DNA of 64,000 nt, taken from the NCBI RefSeq assembly GCF_004912145.1, contig NZ_STGT01000003.1, forward strand, positions 744,001 to 808,000. The letters run 5' to 3'. Position 1 is the stretch's first letter. Each line of letters begins with the position of its first letter. The position numbers and the translations under genes were made by a program. The notes beneath the pieces are model-generated. The model was not told where the DNA came from, did no database searches, and saw only the letters and a program-made list of their open reading frames with translations. This DNA comes from Peteryoungia rhizophila. Its GTDB lineage: Bacteria; Pseudomonadota; Alphaproteobacteria; Rhizobiales; Rhizobiaceae. This document shows, piece after piece, positions 34,043 through 42,251 of the stretch.

Positions 34043-34828
34043 ATGGATCTCGGTATTTCCGGCAAACGCGCCCTCGTTCTCGCCGCCTCGCGCGGTCTCG
34101 GCCTCGGCATCGCCAAGGCGCTCGCGGCCGAGGGTTGCCATGTGCTGATCTGCGGGCGCACGGAAGAAAAGCTGAAGGCCAATGTCGAGGCCATCAAGGC
34201 TGCCGGCGGCAAGGCGGATTATGTGGTGGCTGATATCGCCGATGCGCATTTCGTCGACCAGATGCTGCACGCGGTCCATCATACGCTCGGCGGCATCGAT
34301 ATTCTCGTCAACAATACCGGTGGTCCGACGCCCGGCACGGTAGAAGACATGGATGCTGAAAAGCTCTACAATTTCTTCCAGTCCATGGTCGTGCGCGTCA
34401 TCACGCTGACCAACGCATTGGTGCCGCTGATGAAGACGCAGGGCTTTGGCCGCATCCTCACCATCGCCTCCTCTGGCGTCTTCGAGCCGATCCCCAATCT
34501 CGCCCTCTCCAACACGCTGCGTGGCGCGCTTGTCGGCTGGAACAAGACGCTGTCCTCGGAGCTCGCCTCCTATGGCGTGACCGCCAACATGCTGCTTCCG
34601 GGTCGTATTCACACCGATCGCATCGACGAACTCGATGGTGCCAACGCCAAACGGACGGGTCGCAGCCTCGACGAGGTGCGCGCCGCCTCGGTCAAGTCGA
34701 TCCCGGCGCAACGGCTGGGCAAGGTGGAGGAGTTCGCCGCGGCAGGGGCCTTCCTCTGCTCCGCCCAAGCGAGCTACATCACCGGCAGCATGCTGCGTGT
34801 CGATGGCGGAGCAGCCCATTCGATCTGA
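34043..34828 (+). CDS. SDR-family protein lacking the catalytic Tyr/Lys
   Basis: A 261-residue protein with the SDR fold: a modified cofactor motif AASRGLGLGIAKAL (residues 13-26), NNTGGPTPG in place of NNAG, and ASSGVFEPIPNLALSN where the Ser and YxxxK should be. Counting across that helix, the Tyr and Lys positions are Leu and Leu/Arg, so ordinary catalysis is unlikely. A subgroup of FabG-like proteins with imperfect cofactor and tetrad motifs is known; it may have another activity or bind a partner. AAGGA lies nine bases before the ATG. Its upstream neighbour is the unknown gene at 32938. Confidence 0.82.
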   Translation: MDLGISGKRALVLAASRGLGLGIAKALAAEGCHVLICGRTEEKLKANVEAIKAAGGKADYVVADIADAHFVDQMLHAVHHTLGGIDILVNNTGGPTPGTVEDMDAEKLYNFFQSMVVRVITLTNALVPLMKTQGFGRILTIASSGVFEPIPNLALSNTLRGALVGWNKTLSSELASYGVTANMLLPGRIHTDRIDELDGANAKRTGRSLDEVRAASVKSIPAQRLGKVEEFAAAGAFLCSAQASYITGSMLRVDGGAAHSI

Positions 34829-34951
34829 GCCGCCAGCAGCCATCCACGGCTCAAATTCGCATTATCTAAAATGAGAGCGACCGGTTGAACGGGTTGGAAA
34901 TCTCTTGGGTTTACTCCAAAGCGAGAAACCTGGGAGATGAGAGTTCCCGTG

Positions 34952-35179
34952 ATGACCGATGCCGGACATGAAGACCGGATGCTGCTGGCGCTCGAGCCTG
35001 CAGCTCTCGTGACCGATCTCGAGCCAGTGGTCGAAGAGCGCGTGCGCGTCCCGCGCTCTCGAAACGCCAGCTATGGCCGGATCATCGACCACTTCCTGAC
35101 CAAGCTCGAAACATTCGACGAAGAGCACGACCCGCTCGATGGGCCGCTCTTGGCTGCGCGTCTGTATCAGGACGTCTGA
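34952..35179 (+). CDS. Small hypothetical protein (75 aa)
   Basis: An acidic, soluble small protein with no recognisable domain: SRNASYGRIIDHFLTKLETFDEEHDP is the most structured part and probably helical. GC3 bias matches the genome's real genes, which argues for coding. The start is uncertain: ATG at 34952, or an ATG five codons earlier whose GGGAG is adjacent to the codon and so badly spaced. A longer frame on the other strand overlaps but begins without a ribosome site. Function unknown. Confidence 0.5.
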   Translation: MTDAGHEDRMLLALEPAALVTDLEPVVEERVRVPRSRNASYGRIIDHFLTKLETFDEEHDPLDGPLLAARLYQDV

Positions 35180-35230
35180 GCCGATCGACCGCCATATCTT
35201 TCCCTCAAGGCAAAGTCGCTCACTCCGCCG

Positions 35231-35428
35231 TCACCGACGGCGCAGCAGGACAAGTCCGGCCACCCCTGCCAAGGCAAGAACCGCCCCGTAGAGGATCCAC
35301 GGGCTCTGATCGACCATGAAGCTCGACGCCGGATAGGGGAAATTGCCGGAACCTTGCCCGATCCAGATGAAGCCCATCAGGATGGCGAGGGCGGCAAGGC
35401 AATGCAGAACGAGGCGCAAAGGCGACAT
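35231..35428 (-). CDS. Small two-helix membrane protein (65 aa)
   Basis: Two hydrophobic stretches (LVLHCLAALAILMGFIWIG at residues 5-23 and ILYGAVLALAGVAGLVLL near 44-61) separated by a short polar loop, ending in Arg-Arg-Arg. GGAG sits nine bases upstream of the chosen ATG; the longer open frame is not supported. Topology suggests an inner-membrane hairpin. Family not recognised; divergent from the Hsp70-like gene. Confidence 0.6.
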   Translation of the reverse strand: MSPLRLVLHCLAALAILMGFIWIGQGSGNFPYPASSFMVDQSPWILYGAVLALAGVAGLVLLRRR

Positions 35429-35681
35429 GGGACGATCTCCGGAGTGAGCCGAGCATAGTCCGGCTGCCTGCGAACTGCCAGTGCGGCCAATTCTCCGACA
35501 GGCGGCCAATCCCCGCACGAACCCTGGAGCGTGAACCGGCCAGACCACTCACGTCACAAAAAGGTCGCTTGCCCTCGCCCGCCCCCTGTGGCATCAGGCG
35601 CCCTCTTTCGTTTCTCGGCATCGCCGATCAAGCCGGTGCGCCGGCTCTCACAGACATTCACGCACAAGACACAAGGGGGCG

Positions 35682-36980
35682 ATGGCCATGGCTCAGGCGC
35701 TGGGGCTCGATTTCGGCACGACCAACACCGTGATCGCCGTCGCGGAAAGCGGAGACGAGACGCGCTCGGTTTCCTTCACATCGCCGGCCGGCACCACGGA
35801 CAGCATGCGCACCGCGCTTTCCTTCCTCAAGGATCGCCAACTCGGCGCCGGGGCCTTGAAGGTGGAGGCGGGCCAGGCGGCCATCCGCACCTTCATCGAC
35901 AATCCGGGCGAATGTCGTTTCCTGCAGTCGATCAAGACCTTCGCCGCCTCCGCCCTCTTCCAGGGCACATTGGTACATGCACGACGCTTCCAATTCGAAG
36001 ATCTCATGGAGGTCTTCCTGAAACGGCTCCAGGCCTATGGCGGCGCGGACTGGCCCGAAGGCGCCAAAAGGCTCGTTGCCGGCCGCCCCGTGCATTTCGC
36101 CGGCGCCAGCCCAGATCCGGCCCTTGCCGTCACCCGCTACAACGAGGCGCTGACCCGGCTCGGCTTTCCCGAGATCCACTATGTCTACGAACCGGTCGCG
36201 GCGGCCTTCTATTTTGCCCGCACGCTCAAACAGGATGCCACCGTGCTCGTCGCCGACTTCGGCGGCGGCACGACCGACTTTTCCTTGATCCGCTTCTCGA
36301 CTGAAGCCGGCAAGCTCAAGGCAACCCCGATCGGCCAGTCCGGTGTCGGCATCGCCGGAGACCAGTTCGATGCCCGCATCATTGATCAACTGGTCGCGCC
36401 GGAAATCGGAAAAGGCAGCCAGTTCAAGAGCTTCGGCAAGCTGCTGGACGTTCCCAGCAACTACTATCTCGCCTTCTCGCGCTGGAACCAGCTCTCGGTT
36501 TTCAAGACGCTGAAGGAATTCGCCGACCTCAAATCGCTTGTGCGTCAGGCCGAAGAGCCCGAGAAGCTGGAGCTCTTCATCGATCTCATCGATCATGACG
36601 AAGGTTATCCGCTCTACCAGGCGGTTTCGGCCACCAAGATGGCCCTATCGTCTGCCGAAGAAGCTGATTTCCGCTTTGCCCCGCTCGGCAAGGCGGGAGA
36701 GAAGCGCGTGACACGCCGCGATTTCGAAAGCTGGATCGCCGACGACCTCACCCGCATGGAAGAGGCGCTCGACGACGTGCTGACGACCAGCAACACGCCG
36801 GCCGATAGCATCGACAAGATCTTCCTCACCGGCGGCACATCCTTCGTGCCCGCCGTGCGCAACATCTTCCACCGCCGCTTCGACGCAAGCCGCATCGAAA
36901 CCGGCGGCGAACTCGTCTCCATTGCGCATGGGCTTTCGCTGATCGGCGAGCGCGACGACATCGAGCAATGGGTAGCGTGA
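35682..36980 (+). CDS. Hsp70-family protein, YegD-like
   Basis: A 432-residue actin/Hsp70-fold ATPase: phosphate-1 motif LGLDFGTTNTVIAVAE (residues 7-22), connect/phosphate-2 DFGGGTTDFSLI, EPVAAAFYFAR and the adenosine motif FLTGGTSFVPAVR. It has the nucleotide-binding domain but no room for the DnaK substrate-binding domain, as in E. coli YegD. By family it is a putative chaperone-like ATPase of unknown client. AAGGGGG precedes the ATG; a second ATG follows two codons later. Monocistronic, followed by palindromic repeats. Confidence 0.88.
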   Translation: MAMAQALGLDFGTTNTVIAVAESGDETRSVSFTSPAGTTDSMRTALSFLKDRQLGAGALKVEAGQAAIRTFIDNPGECRFLQSIKTFAASALFQGTLVHARRFQFEDLMEVFLKRLQAYGGADWPEGAKRLVAGRPVHFAGASPDPALAVTRYNEALTRLGFPEIHYVYEPVAAAFYFARTLKQDATVLVADFGGGTTDFSLIRFSTEAGKLKATPIGQSGVGIAGDQFDARIIDQLVAPEIGKGSQFKSFGKLLDVPSNYYLAFSRWNQLSVFKTLKEFADLKSLVRQAEEPEKLELFIDLIDHDEGYPLYQAVSATKMALSSAEEADFRFAPLGKAGEKRVTRRDFESWIADDLTRMEEALDDVLTTSNTPADSIDKIFLTGGTSFVPAVRNIFHRRFDASRIETGGELVSIAHGLSLIGERDDIEQWVA

Positions 36981-36984
36981 AACA

Positions 36985-37035
36985 ACCACCCTCCCCTTGA
37001 TGGGGAGGGTCGGACCGCAGGTCCGGGGTGGAGTG
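36985..37035. repeat. Intergenic palindromic repeat element, type A
   Basis: A hairpin ACCCTCCCC-TTGAT-GGGGAGGGT (36988-37010) followed by GGACC-GCA-GGTCC (37012-37024) and GGGGTGG. Such CCCTCCCC/GGGGAGGG units are familiar dispersed repeats of Rhizobiales; here it lies just after the YegD-like gene and may also act as a terminator or RNA stabiliser. Confidence 0.6.
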
Positions 37036-37071
37036 ACAACCGAGGATCCGACGCTCGATGCCTACCCTATC

Positions 37072-37141
37072 CCCTCATACTGAGGCGCCTGCACCAGCAG
37101 GCCTCGAAGGAGAGAGTCGCGCTCCCGCCTCAGGATAAGGG
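37072..37141. repeat. Intergenic palindromic repeat element, type B
   Basis: Outer imperfect arms CCCTCATACTGAGGC and GCCTCAGGATAAGGG enclose an inner CCTGC-ACCA-GCAGG hairpin and CCTCGAAGGA. This is a different repeat family from the one 40 bases upstream and is also of a kind seen dispersed in alphaproteobacterial genomes. Confidence 0.55.
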
Positions 37142-37205
37142 CTGATCGCCCCTCCCCCTCGCTTTCCATTTGCCTTCCGCCGCCCGAAAGAACTAGAACG
37201 GGACG

Positions 37206-38096
37206 ATGATCCAGGCCGCAGACATGACGCCCGCTGAGCTCGCTGCGCTTCTCGCATTCCATGCGGAAGCCGGCGTGGAGTGGCTCGTGGAAGAAGAGCC
37301 GGTGGATCGGATCGCAGCGTTCCAGGCGGAGAAGTCGGCGCGACAGGCGACACGGCCGGCGGCCGAGGCAGCGGCACAAAATGCCCCCTCCCGCACGGCA
37401 CCTGTCCGGGGAGCACCGCCCTCCGAGCGGCAGCCAGCGCGAGCGCAACCGTCCCAAGGCTCGTCGCTGCCGGCCATCCCTGACGAAAATGCCGTGGCCG
37501 AGGCGCGCTTTGCGGCCGAAAGCGCCCGGTCGCTCGCCGAGCTGAAAACCGCCATCGAAAGCTTCGCCAGTTGCAATTTGAAGACCTCTGCCCGCTCGAC
37601 GATCACGGCGATGGGGACAGGCTCATCCGGCATCATGGTGATCGGTCCGATGCCGAACGCCGATGACGACCGCGAGGGCCACGCCTTTTCCGGTCGGGCG
37701 GGACTTCTGCTCGACCGCATGCTGTCGGCCATCGGCCAAACGCGCGAGAGCGTCCTGATTTCAACCGTCATCCCCTGGCGTCCGCCGGGCGATCGCATGC
37801 CATCCACGCCGGAAACCGCCATCTGCCGGCCCTTCATCGAGCGGCAGATCGCGCTCGTCGAACCCCGCCTCGTTCTCGTGCTGGGCAATTTCGCGGCGCG
37901 CTTCTTCTTCGGCGAAACGGGCACGATCCACGCGCTTCGGGGCAAATGGCGCGAGATCGGCGCCGGCGGCCATGCGGTGCAGGCCATGGCCACCCTGCAT
38001 CCGCAGGAACTGCTGGCAGCGCCCGCGAGCAAGGCGCTGGCCTGGATGGACCTGCTTGCCTTCTCAGAGCGTCTGGATCCGCCGCAAAACGGCTAA
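37206..38096 (+). CDS. Uracil-DNA glycosylase superfamily protein (family-4-like) with altered motif 1
   Basis: A 296-residue protein. Residues 1-110 are a low-complexity Ala/Pro/Arg leader not seen in minimal enzymes. The UDG core follows: SFASCNLK (Fe-S Cys region), MVIGPMPNADDDREGHAFSGRAG where family 4 normally has GEAPG, TVIPWRPPGDRMP, ETAICRPFIERQI with a second Cys, and the HP motif ATLHPQELL. Only part of the usual four-Cys cluster is obvious. Normal members remove uracil from DNA. The changed GEAPG (GPMPN) may weaken or alter activity. No clear ribosome site before the ATG (37206). Confidence 0.8.
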   Translation: MIQAADMTPAELAALLAFHAEAGVEWLVEEEPVDRIAAFQAEKSARQATRPAAEAAAQNAPSRTAPVRGAPPSERQPARAQPSQGSSLPAIPDENAVAEARFAAESARSLAELKTAIESFASCNLKTSARSTITAMGTGSSGIMVIGPMPNADDDREGHAFSGRAGLLLDRMLSAIGQTRESVLISTVIPWRPPGDRMPSTPETAICRPFIERQIALVEPRLVLVLGNFAARFFFGETGTIHALRGKWREIGAGGHAVQAMATLHPQELLAAPASKALAWMDLLAFSERLDPPQNG

Positions 38097-38239
38097 AAAA
38101 TCATCAACGTAAACAAATTATGAAGGCAGCCATGCAAATGGCGCAATGCAGGATCGCGGCGGTGTTCGTTGCCGAATCTATGCTGCACTGCGATATATGA
38201 GTCTGAAAGTGGGAGGGACACTTTTAAAGGAAGACCGCC

Positions 38240-38431
38240 GTGAGCCTTCGCACCCGCCCCATTCACTGCAAGTTCGAGACCCTGCGTCTCGCCGGCGACC
38301 ACGGCCGCACGACAAGCCCCTACAATCGGGGAACCAGCGCCGTCTGCGCTGAACAGCTCAGCGCCCGTCATTCCGGCCAGGCCGGACGCATTGCCCGCCC
38401 CGCCTCCGTCTTCGCCGATTTCCGCGCCTAA
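38240..38431 (+). CDS. Possible small protein (63 aa), GTG start
   Basis: A basic, Arg-rich small frame with GTG start preceded by AAAGGAAG at good spacing. No domain, signal or helix pattern is recognised. A short hairpin (AAAGTG / CACTTT) lies just upstream. Could be a real rhizobial orphan or a chance frame; the ribosome site is the main support. Confidence 0.35.
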   Translation: MSLRTRPIHCKFETLRLAGDHGRTTSPYNRGTSAVCAEQLSARHSGQAGRIARPASVFADFRA

Positions 38432-38574
38432 CGGGGCGCCGGAAGGCCACGCAGATTCAACGATCTGCGTGGAACGCATATCAGGGCTTCCGCATTGTGC
38501 ATTGCGGCATCGGTTCAATCATGAACAGATATACCCACTGAAATCGATATGCATGTAAAGCAGAGGAGACGACC

Positions 38575-38733
38575 ATGAGCATCTCGTTCCACCCCGTTCG
38601 TAGCCTGCGTCAGGCCATGCACCAGATCGGCCACGCGGTCAGCGCTTCGGAAGAGCTGTCGACCGCCGCCCGCAAGCGGCAGATGGCGCACAGCCGTGGT
38701 GAACAGCGTGCCTTGCAGCCGCTGGGCTTCTGA
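38575..38733 (+). CDS. Small hypothetical protein (52 aa)
   Basis: Short, Arg/His-rich basic protein (HPVRSLRQAMHQIGHAVS then STAARKRQMAHSRGEQRAL), largely helical by composition, with a strong ribosome site GAGGAG six bases upstream and a proper terminator 31 bases after its stop. These two signals make it likely to be a real gene. No family recognised; the basic amphipathic character would suit an RNA- or membrane-contacting peptide, but that is speculation. Confidence 0.65.
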   Translation: MSISFHPVRSLRQAMHQIGHAVSASEELSTAARKRQMAHSRGEQRALQPLGF

Positions 38734-38763
38734 TAGCATCAAGATCTGTCGGATGTTGTGCCG

Positions 38764-38787
38764 AGGCCCGCTTCACGCGGGCCTTTT
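38764..38787 (+). terminator. Intrinsic terminator after 52-aa gene
   Basis: AGGCCCGC-TTCAC-GCGGGCCT followed by TTTT-type run. It closes the small-gene transcript. Confidence 0.75.
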
Positions 38788-38814
38788 CGCATTGCGGCAC
38801 CGGCTTCCTCAAGT

Positions 38815-39711
38815 TCAAAGACCGCTGACCGCGCCGAGGCGCGGATCATGCTTTCCCAGGCGAACAGGCCCGCAGATCCGTTCATAGGCGAAATCGACGA
38901 TCGAGAACTTGATCGCCTGCCAGCCGCAATACTCATCGAGAAAGTCACGCCTCAGAATGCAGTGATTGCGGTCGCCATCGGGCCAGTAGAGGCAGCCCGT
39001 CTCCACCGCCCGGCGAAAAAGCCGCTGCAAATGGGTGCGTGAAATCATGAAGTTCTCGGCCATCAGGCGCGCGTCGATACGGCCGATATTATAGCCTTCG
39101 CCGTCGGGAGCCAGATCCATGGCACGGCGCACGAGTTCGTCCATCACCAGCCCACCGGCCTCGGTCCAGAGGAAGAGCGCCACGCGCGACGGCGGTTCCA
39201 GCCAGCTCGGATTGAGGCAGGCGCGGCGGGCGATCTGCGGCTGGATCAGCCGGAAGAGTTCGGGCTGCGCCATCAGCGTGGCCGCCCGGTCGCCACCGTC
39301 CAGCTGGTCGAGAAGCTCCAGGTTTGTCACCAGCCATTGATGCATGGCCCGCGTCGGTATCTCGGTCGCCTCGTAGCGCTTGGGCCGGCGGTTCGGATCG
39401 CCGACGATCCGGACGAACTTGTAGCTCAGCAGCTGATCGAGGAAGTTCAGGACGGTGTTACGGCTCGCCGCATTGTTGGAGGTAATGATCTCGCGCAAAT
39501 TGGTGGTCGTCAGGCCACTGCCCGGCTGCAAAGGGTCATATTCCAGCTGCAGGGCAAAGGCCGCCTGGCTGAGCAACCAGCGCTGATGGGAGGCCAGCAT
39601 GCGCGAGAGCCGCGGGCTCTGGTCGAACTGGCCGCGAAGCTGGGTGGAATAGGCGCGCAAGGCCGGAACGAATTGGGGGTGGCCGAGGATCTCGGCAGCG
39701 GAGAGCGTCAT
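38815..39711 (-). CDS. Putative DNA-binding protein with two winged-helix-like regions
   Basis: A 298-residue soluble protein. Residues about 70-130 (TTTNLREIITSNNAASRNTVL, split, then LLSYKFVRIVGDPNRR and a YEAT strand) read as a MarR/IclR-like winged helix, with a wing rich in Arg/Lys. A second helix-turn-helix-like region lies around 215-260 (GRIDARLMAENFMISRTHL then QRLFRRAVETGCLYW). No effector domain is recognised. AAGGAG lies seven bases upstream of the ATG. It is divergent from an MFS transporter gene over 331 bp, the common layout of a regulator and its pump. Family name not known to me. Confidence 0.65.
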   Translation of the reverse strand: MTLSAAEILGHPQFVPALRAYSTQLRGQFDQSPRLSRMLASHQRWLLSQAAFALQLEYDPLQPGSGLTTTNLREIITSNNAASRNTVLNFLDQLLSYKFVRIVGDPNRRPKRYEATEIPTRAMHQWLVTNLELLDQLDGGDRAATLMAQPELFRLIQPQIARRACLNPSWLEPPSRVALFLWTEAGGLVMDELVRRAMDLAPDGEGYNIGRIDARLMAENFMISRTHLQRLFRRAVETGCLYWPDGDRNHCILRRDFLDEYCGWQAIKFSIVDFAYERICGPVRLGKHDPRLGAVSGL

Positions 39712-40042
39712 CCTGCGCTCCTTGCTGTGCCAATCGATGCCCGATGGGAGCGATAACACACAACGGACGACCACTCTCGCGAGTGCCCAGCTTTCCGTCG
39801 TGTCGTATCCTTCTTCCCCATATGCTTCCCTTGGTCGGTGGCAGGCCGCTGGCTCAGCCGTCTTTTCCCGGAATATCAACAGCGTAAACGAAATCCTTAC
39901 GGACTTTCAATCAATTATTGCCAATTGCCATGCGAGAACACGCATCGTCGCCCGCAAATGCGGCGCATCGCGTCGTATCCGACATTTCACGCGGGCAGCA
40001 TTGCTGGCACTATTTCCGTTCAGAGAGCCCGGGGGAGGCCCA
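39712..40042. other. 331-bp divergent promoter region
   Basis: No gene is evident. It separates the two-winged-helix protein from the MFS gene. The open frame running through it has no start signal before 40043. Confidence 0.5.
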
Positions 40043-41278
40043 ATGCTGTCCAGTCTCGCATCCATCGCCACCCTGATGCTGTCGACCCTCATGATGATGG
40101 CCGGCTTCGGTCTGATGAGCTACATGCTGCCGATCCGCTCGCTCAGCGAAGGCTGGTCGACCTTCATCATCTCCGTCATCGCCACCGGCTACACGTTCGG
40201 CTTCACGGTTTCCTGCGTCGTCACGCCGATCTTCGTGCGCCGCGTCGGGCATGTCCGGGTTTTCGGGGCGCTGATCACGCTGATGACCGTGTCGATCCTG
40301 CTCTGCGCGCTCGTCGTCGAGTGGTGGGCCTGGATGATCTTCCGTGGCCTTTCTGGCTTCGCCATCGCCGGCGCCTATCTGCTGATCGAGAGCTGGCTCA
40401 ACGAACGCGTGACCAACGACAATCGCGGCGCCCTCTTCTCCGTCTACATGGTCACCTGCCTCGTCGGCTCCATCGGCGGGCAATACATCGTGCCGCTCGG
40501 TGACGTGAATGCACCCGACCTGTTCATCGTCTGCGCCCTGATCTTCTCACTCGCGCTCTTCCCCGTGGCGCTGTCGACCGCCCAGTCGCCCAGTCCGATT
40601 GCAGAGGCACGCTTCGACCTGAAGCGCCTTTACCGTCGCTCGCCGATCGCCTTCTTCGGCTCTCTGCTGTCGGGCGCCCTCTCTGGCACCTGGGGCAGTC
40701 TCGGCGGCGTCTATTCGCAGACGATCGGCATGAACACCGCCCAGGGTGCCACACTGCTTGCGGCCTTCCTGGCAGGCGGGGCGATTTCGCAGGTGCCGAT
40801 CGGGCGCGTGTCCGACCGCATGGATCGCCGCCTCGTGATGATCGCCTGCGGCCTCTTCGGCGTCGGCGCCTGCGGCATGATGCTGGCCTTCGGCGCCGAG
40901 GATCCGACGGCCCTCTATATCGCCGGCTTCTTCGTCGGCACGGTGCTCTACCCGGTCTATTCGCTCAATGTCGCGCATGCGAACGACCTCGCCGAACCGC
41001 ATGAATATGTGACGCTGTCGAGCGGCATCATGATCCTCTACGGCATGGGCACGGTCACAGGCCCGCTGATGGCCGGCACGCTGATGCAAGGGCTTGGTCC
41101 CAGCGCCCTGATCGCCTTCCTGGCTTGCGCCTTCGCGCTCTATGCCGGTTATGCCGCCTGGCGCATCACACGCCGTCCGGACACCGTGACACCCGAAGAA
41201 AAAGCCGACTTCCAGGCGACGATCGTGCCGATGCAGGGTGCCGACAACGCATCACCGATCGCCGAGACGGATCGCTGA
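40043..41278 (+). CDS. MFS transporter, YcaD-like
   Basis: A 411-residue 12-helix transporter with MSYMLPIRSLSEGWSTFIISVI and the loop RRVGHVRVFG, then YLLIESWLNERVTNDNRGALF and SSGIMILYGMGTVTGPLMAG, all typical of the YcaD/YfkF MFS subgroup of unknown substrate. Start at 40043 because GGGGGAGG precedes it at good distance; the frame is open upstream without signal. Divergent from a putative DNA-binding regulator and convergent with an EamA transporter gene three bases away. Confidence 0.88.
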   Translation: MLSSLASIATLMLSTLMMMAGFGLMSYMLPIRSLSEGWSTFIISVIATGYTFGFTVSCVVTPIFVRRVGHVRVFGALITLMTVSILLCALVVEWWAWMIFRGLSGFAIAGAYLLIESWLNERVTNDNRGALFSVYMVTCLVGSIGGQYIVPLGDVNAPDLFIVCALIFSLALFPVALSTAQSPSPIAEARFDLKRLYRRSPIAFFGSLLSGALSGTWGSLGGVYSQTIGMNTAQGATLLAAFLAGGAISQVPIGRVSDRMDRRLVMIACGLFGVGACGMMLAFGAEDPTALYIAGFFVGTVLYPVYSLNVAHANDLAEPHEYVTLSSGIMILYGMGTVTGPLMAGTLMQGLGPSALIAFLACAFALYAGYAAWRITRRPDTVTPEEKADFQATIVPMQGADNASPIAETDR

Positions 41279-41281
41279 CAT

Positions 41282-41962
41282 TCAGCCCTGCGGGGTGGAT
41301 GCCTTGCGGGCCGCGCGGCGCTCAAGGCCGAGCTGGTGTTCGCGGTAAATGATGAAGATGCCCGCCGCCACGACGATGGCCGCCCCGATCAGGGTCGTCA
41401 TCGTCGGCACCTCGGAAAACAGGATATAGGCGGCGATCGAGCCGAGGATGATCGAACAGTATTCGAAAGGCGCGATCGTCGAGACGTCGGCGTAGCGATA
41501 GCTTTCGGTCAGGAAGATCTGGCCGAGACCACCAAAGAAGCCGGCCAGTGCGACAAGCCCGACCACGACGGCCGTCCAGCGATACAGCCGAACGGTCTCT
41601 TTCAGGAACACGGCGGCGAAGACGACCGCCAGCAGTGGCATGGCATAGCCCATCGCAATCGCATCCGGCAGCGGCAGATGCACCAACCCGTAGAAACCGG
41701 TCCCCATGGCGCAGACCCCGAGCAGGCCGCGCTTGATATGCCCCAGAGGATTGTCCGTCTGCATGGCCTGGCGCAATTCACCGCGCCAGGCGAGATAGAC
41801 GAGGATCGGCAGGATGGCGAAGGCCGAGCGGTGGAAGGTGATCTGTCCCGACGGAATCCCGTCGCCGGCAAGCTTGATACAGGTCTGCATGGCGACGAAG
41901 ACCGTGACCGAACAGACTTTCAGAACAATGCCGCGGAGGGGATCTGGATCGGCAAAAGCCAT
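41282..41962 (-). CDS. EamA/DMT transporter, internally shortened
   Basis: A 226-residue drug/metabolite-type transporter. Complete members have two EamA halves, about 290 residues and ten helices. Here the first half is normal (LRGIVLKVCSVTVFVAMQTC through AVFLKETVRLYRW), then TAVVVGLVAL runs straight into GFFGGLGQIFLTESYRYADV, which belongs near the end of the second half, followed by SEVPTMTTLIGAAIVVAAG. About 60-70 residues, three helices, seem missing without loss of frame. It may be a functional minimal form or a decayed gene with an in-frame deletion. Convergent with the YcaD-like gene. Confidence 0.8.
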   Translation of the reverse strand: MAFADPDPLRGIVLKVCSVTVFVAMQTCIKLAGDGIPSGQITFHRSAFAILPILVYLAWRGELRQAMQTDNPLGHIKRGLLGVCAMGTGFYGLVHLPLPDAIAMGYAMPLLAVVFAAVFLKETVRLYRWTAVVVGLVALAGFFGGLGQIFLTESYRYADVSTIAPFEYCSIILGSIAAYILFSEVPTMTTLIGAAIVVAAGIFIIYREHQLGLERRAARKASTPQG

Positions 41963-42137
41963 GGTCGCAAGTTCTTGGGGTCAGTTGCGCTTCTTGCGCA
42001 ATCGGGGCGGGACCGGCAACGGCTTCATCCGTGACTCGGCATTGGGGACAGCATGCACGGTCACCGAGTGATCGCAACCCCGTAAATGTCCCCAGGTGTT
42101 CCCAGAAATGGACGGAAAACACGGGCTTTTTCGCCAT

Positions 42138-42153
42138 GAGCCGTTAACGGCTC
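42138..42153. promoter_or_regulatory. 16-bp perfect palindrome GAGCCGTTAACGGCTC
   Basis: Lies about 100 bases upstream of the MCP/Cache gene start, in an otherwise empty 289-bp region. Likely a dimeric-regulator site or a small hairpin; owner unknown. Confidence 0.4.
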
Positions 42154-42251
42154 GTTCAATCGGAGAAATTATCTTTCCTGTGAATAAGTCATATTAATGG
42201 GCACTTCGGTGTCACTTTTCAGACGGTATTTTTCAACCGGGGTGTCGCGCC

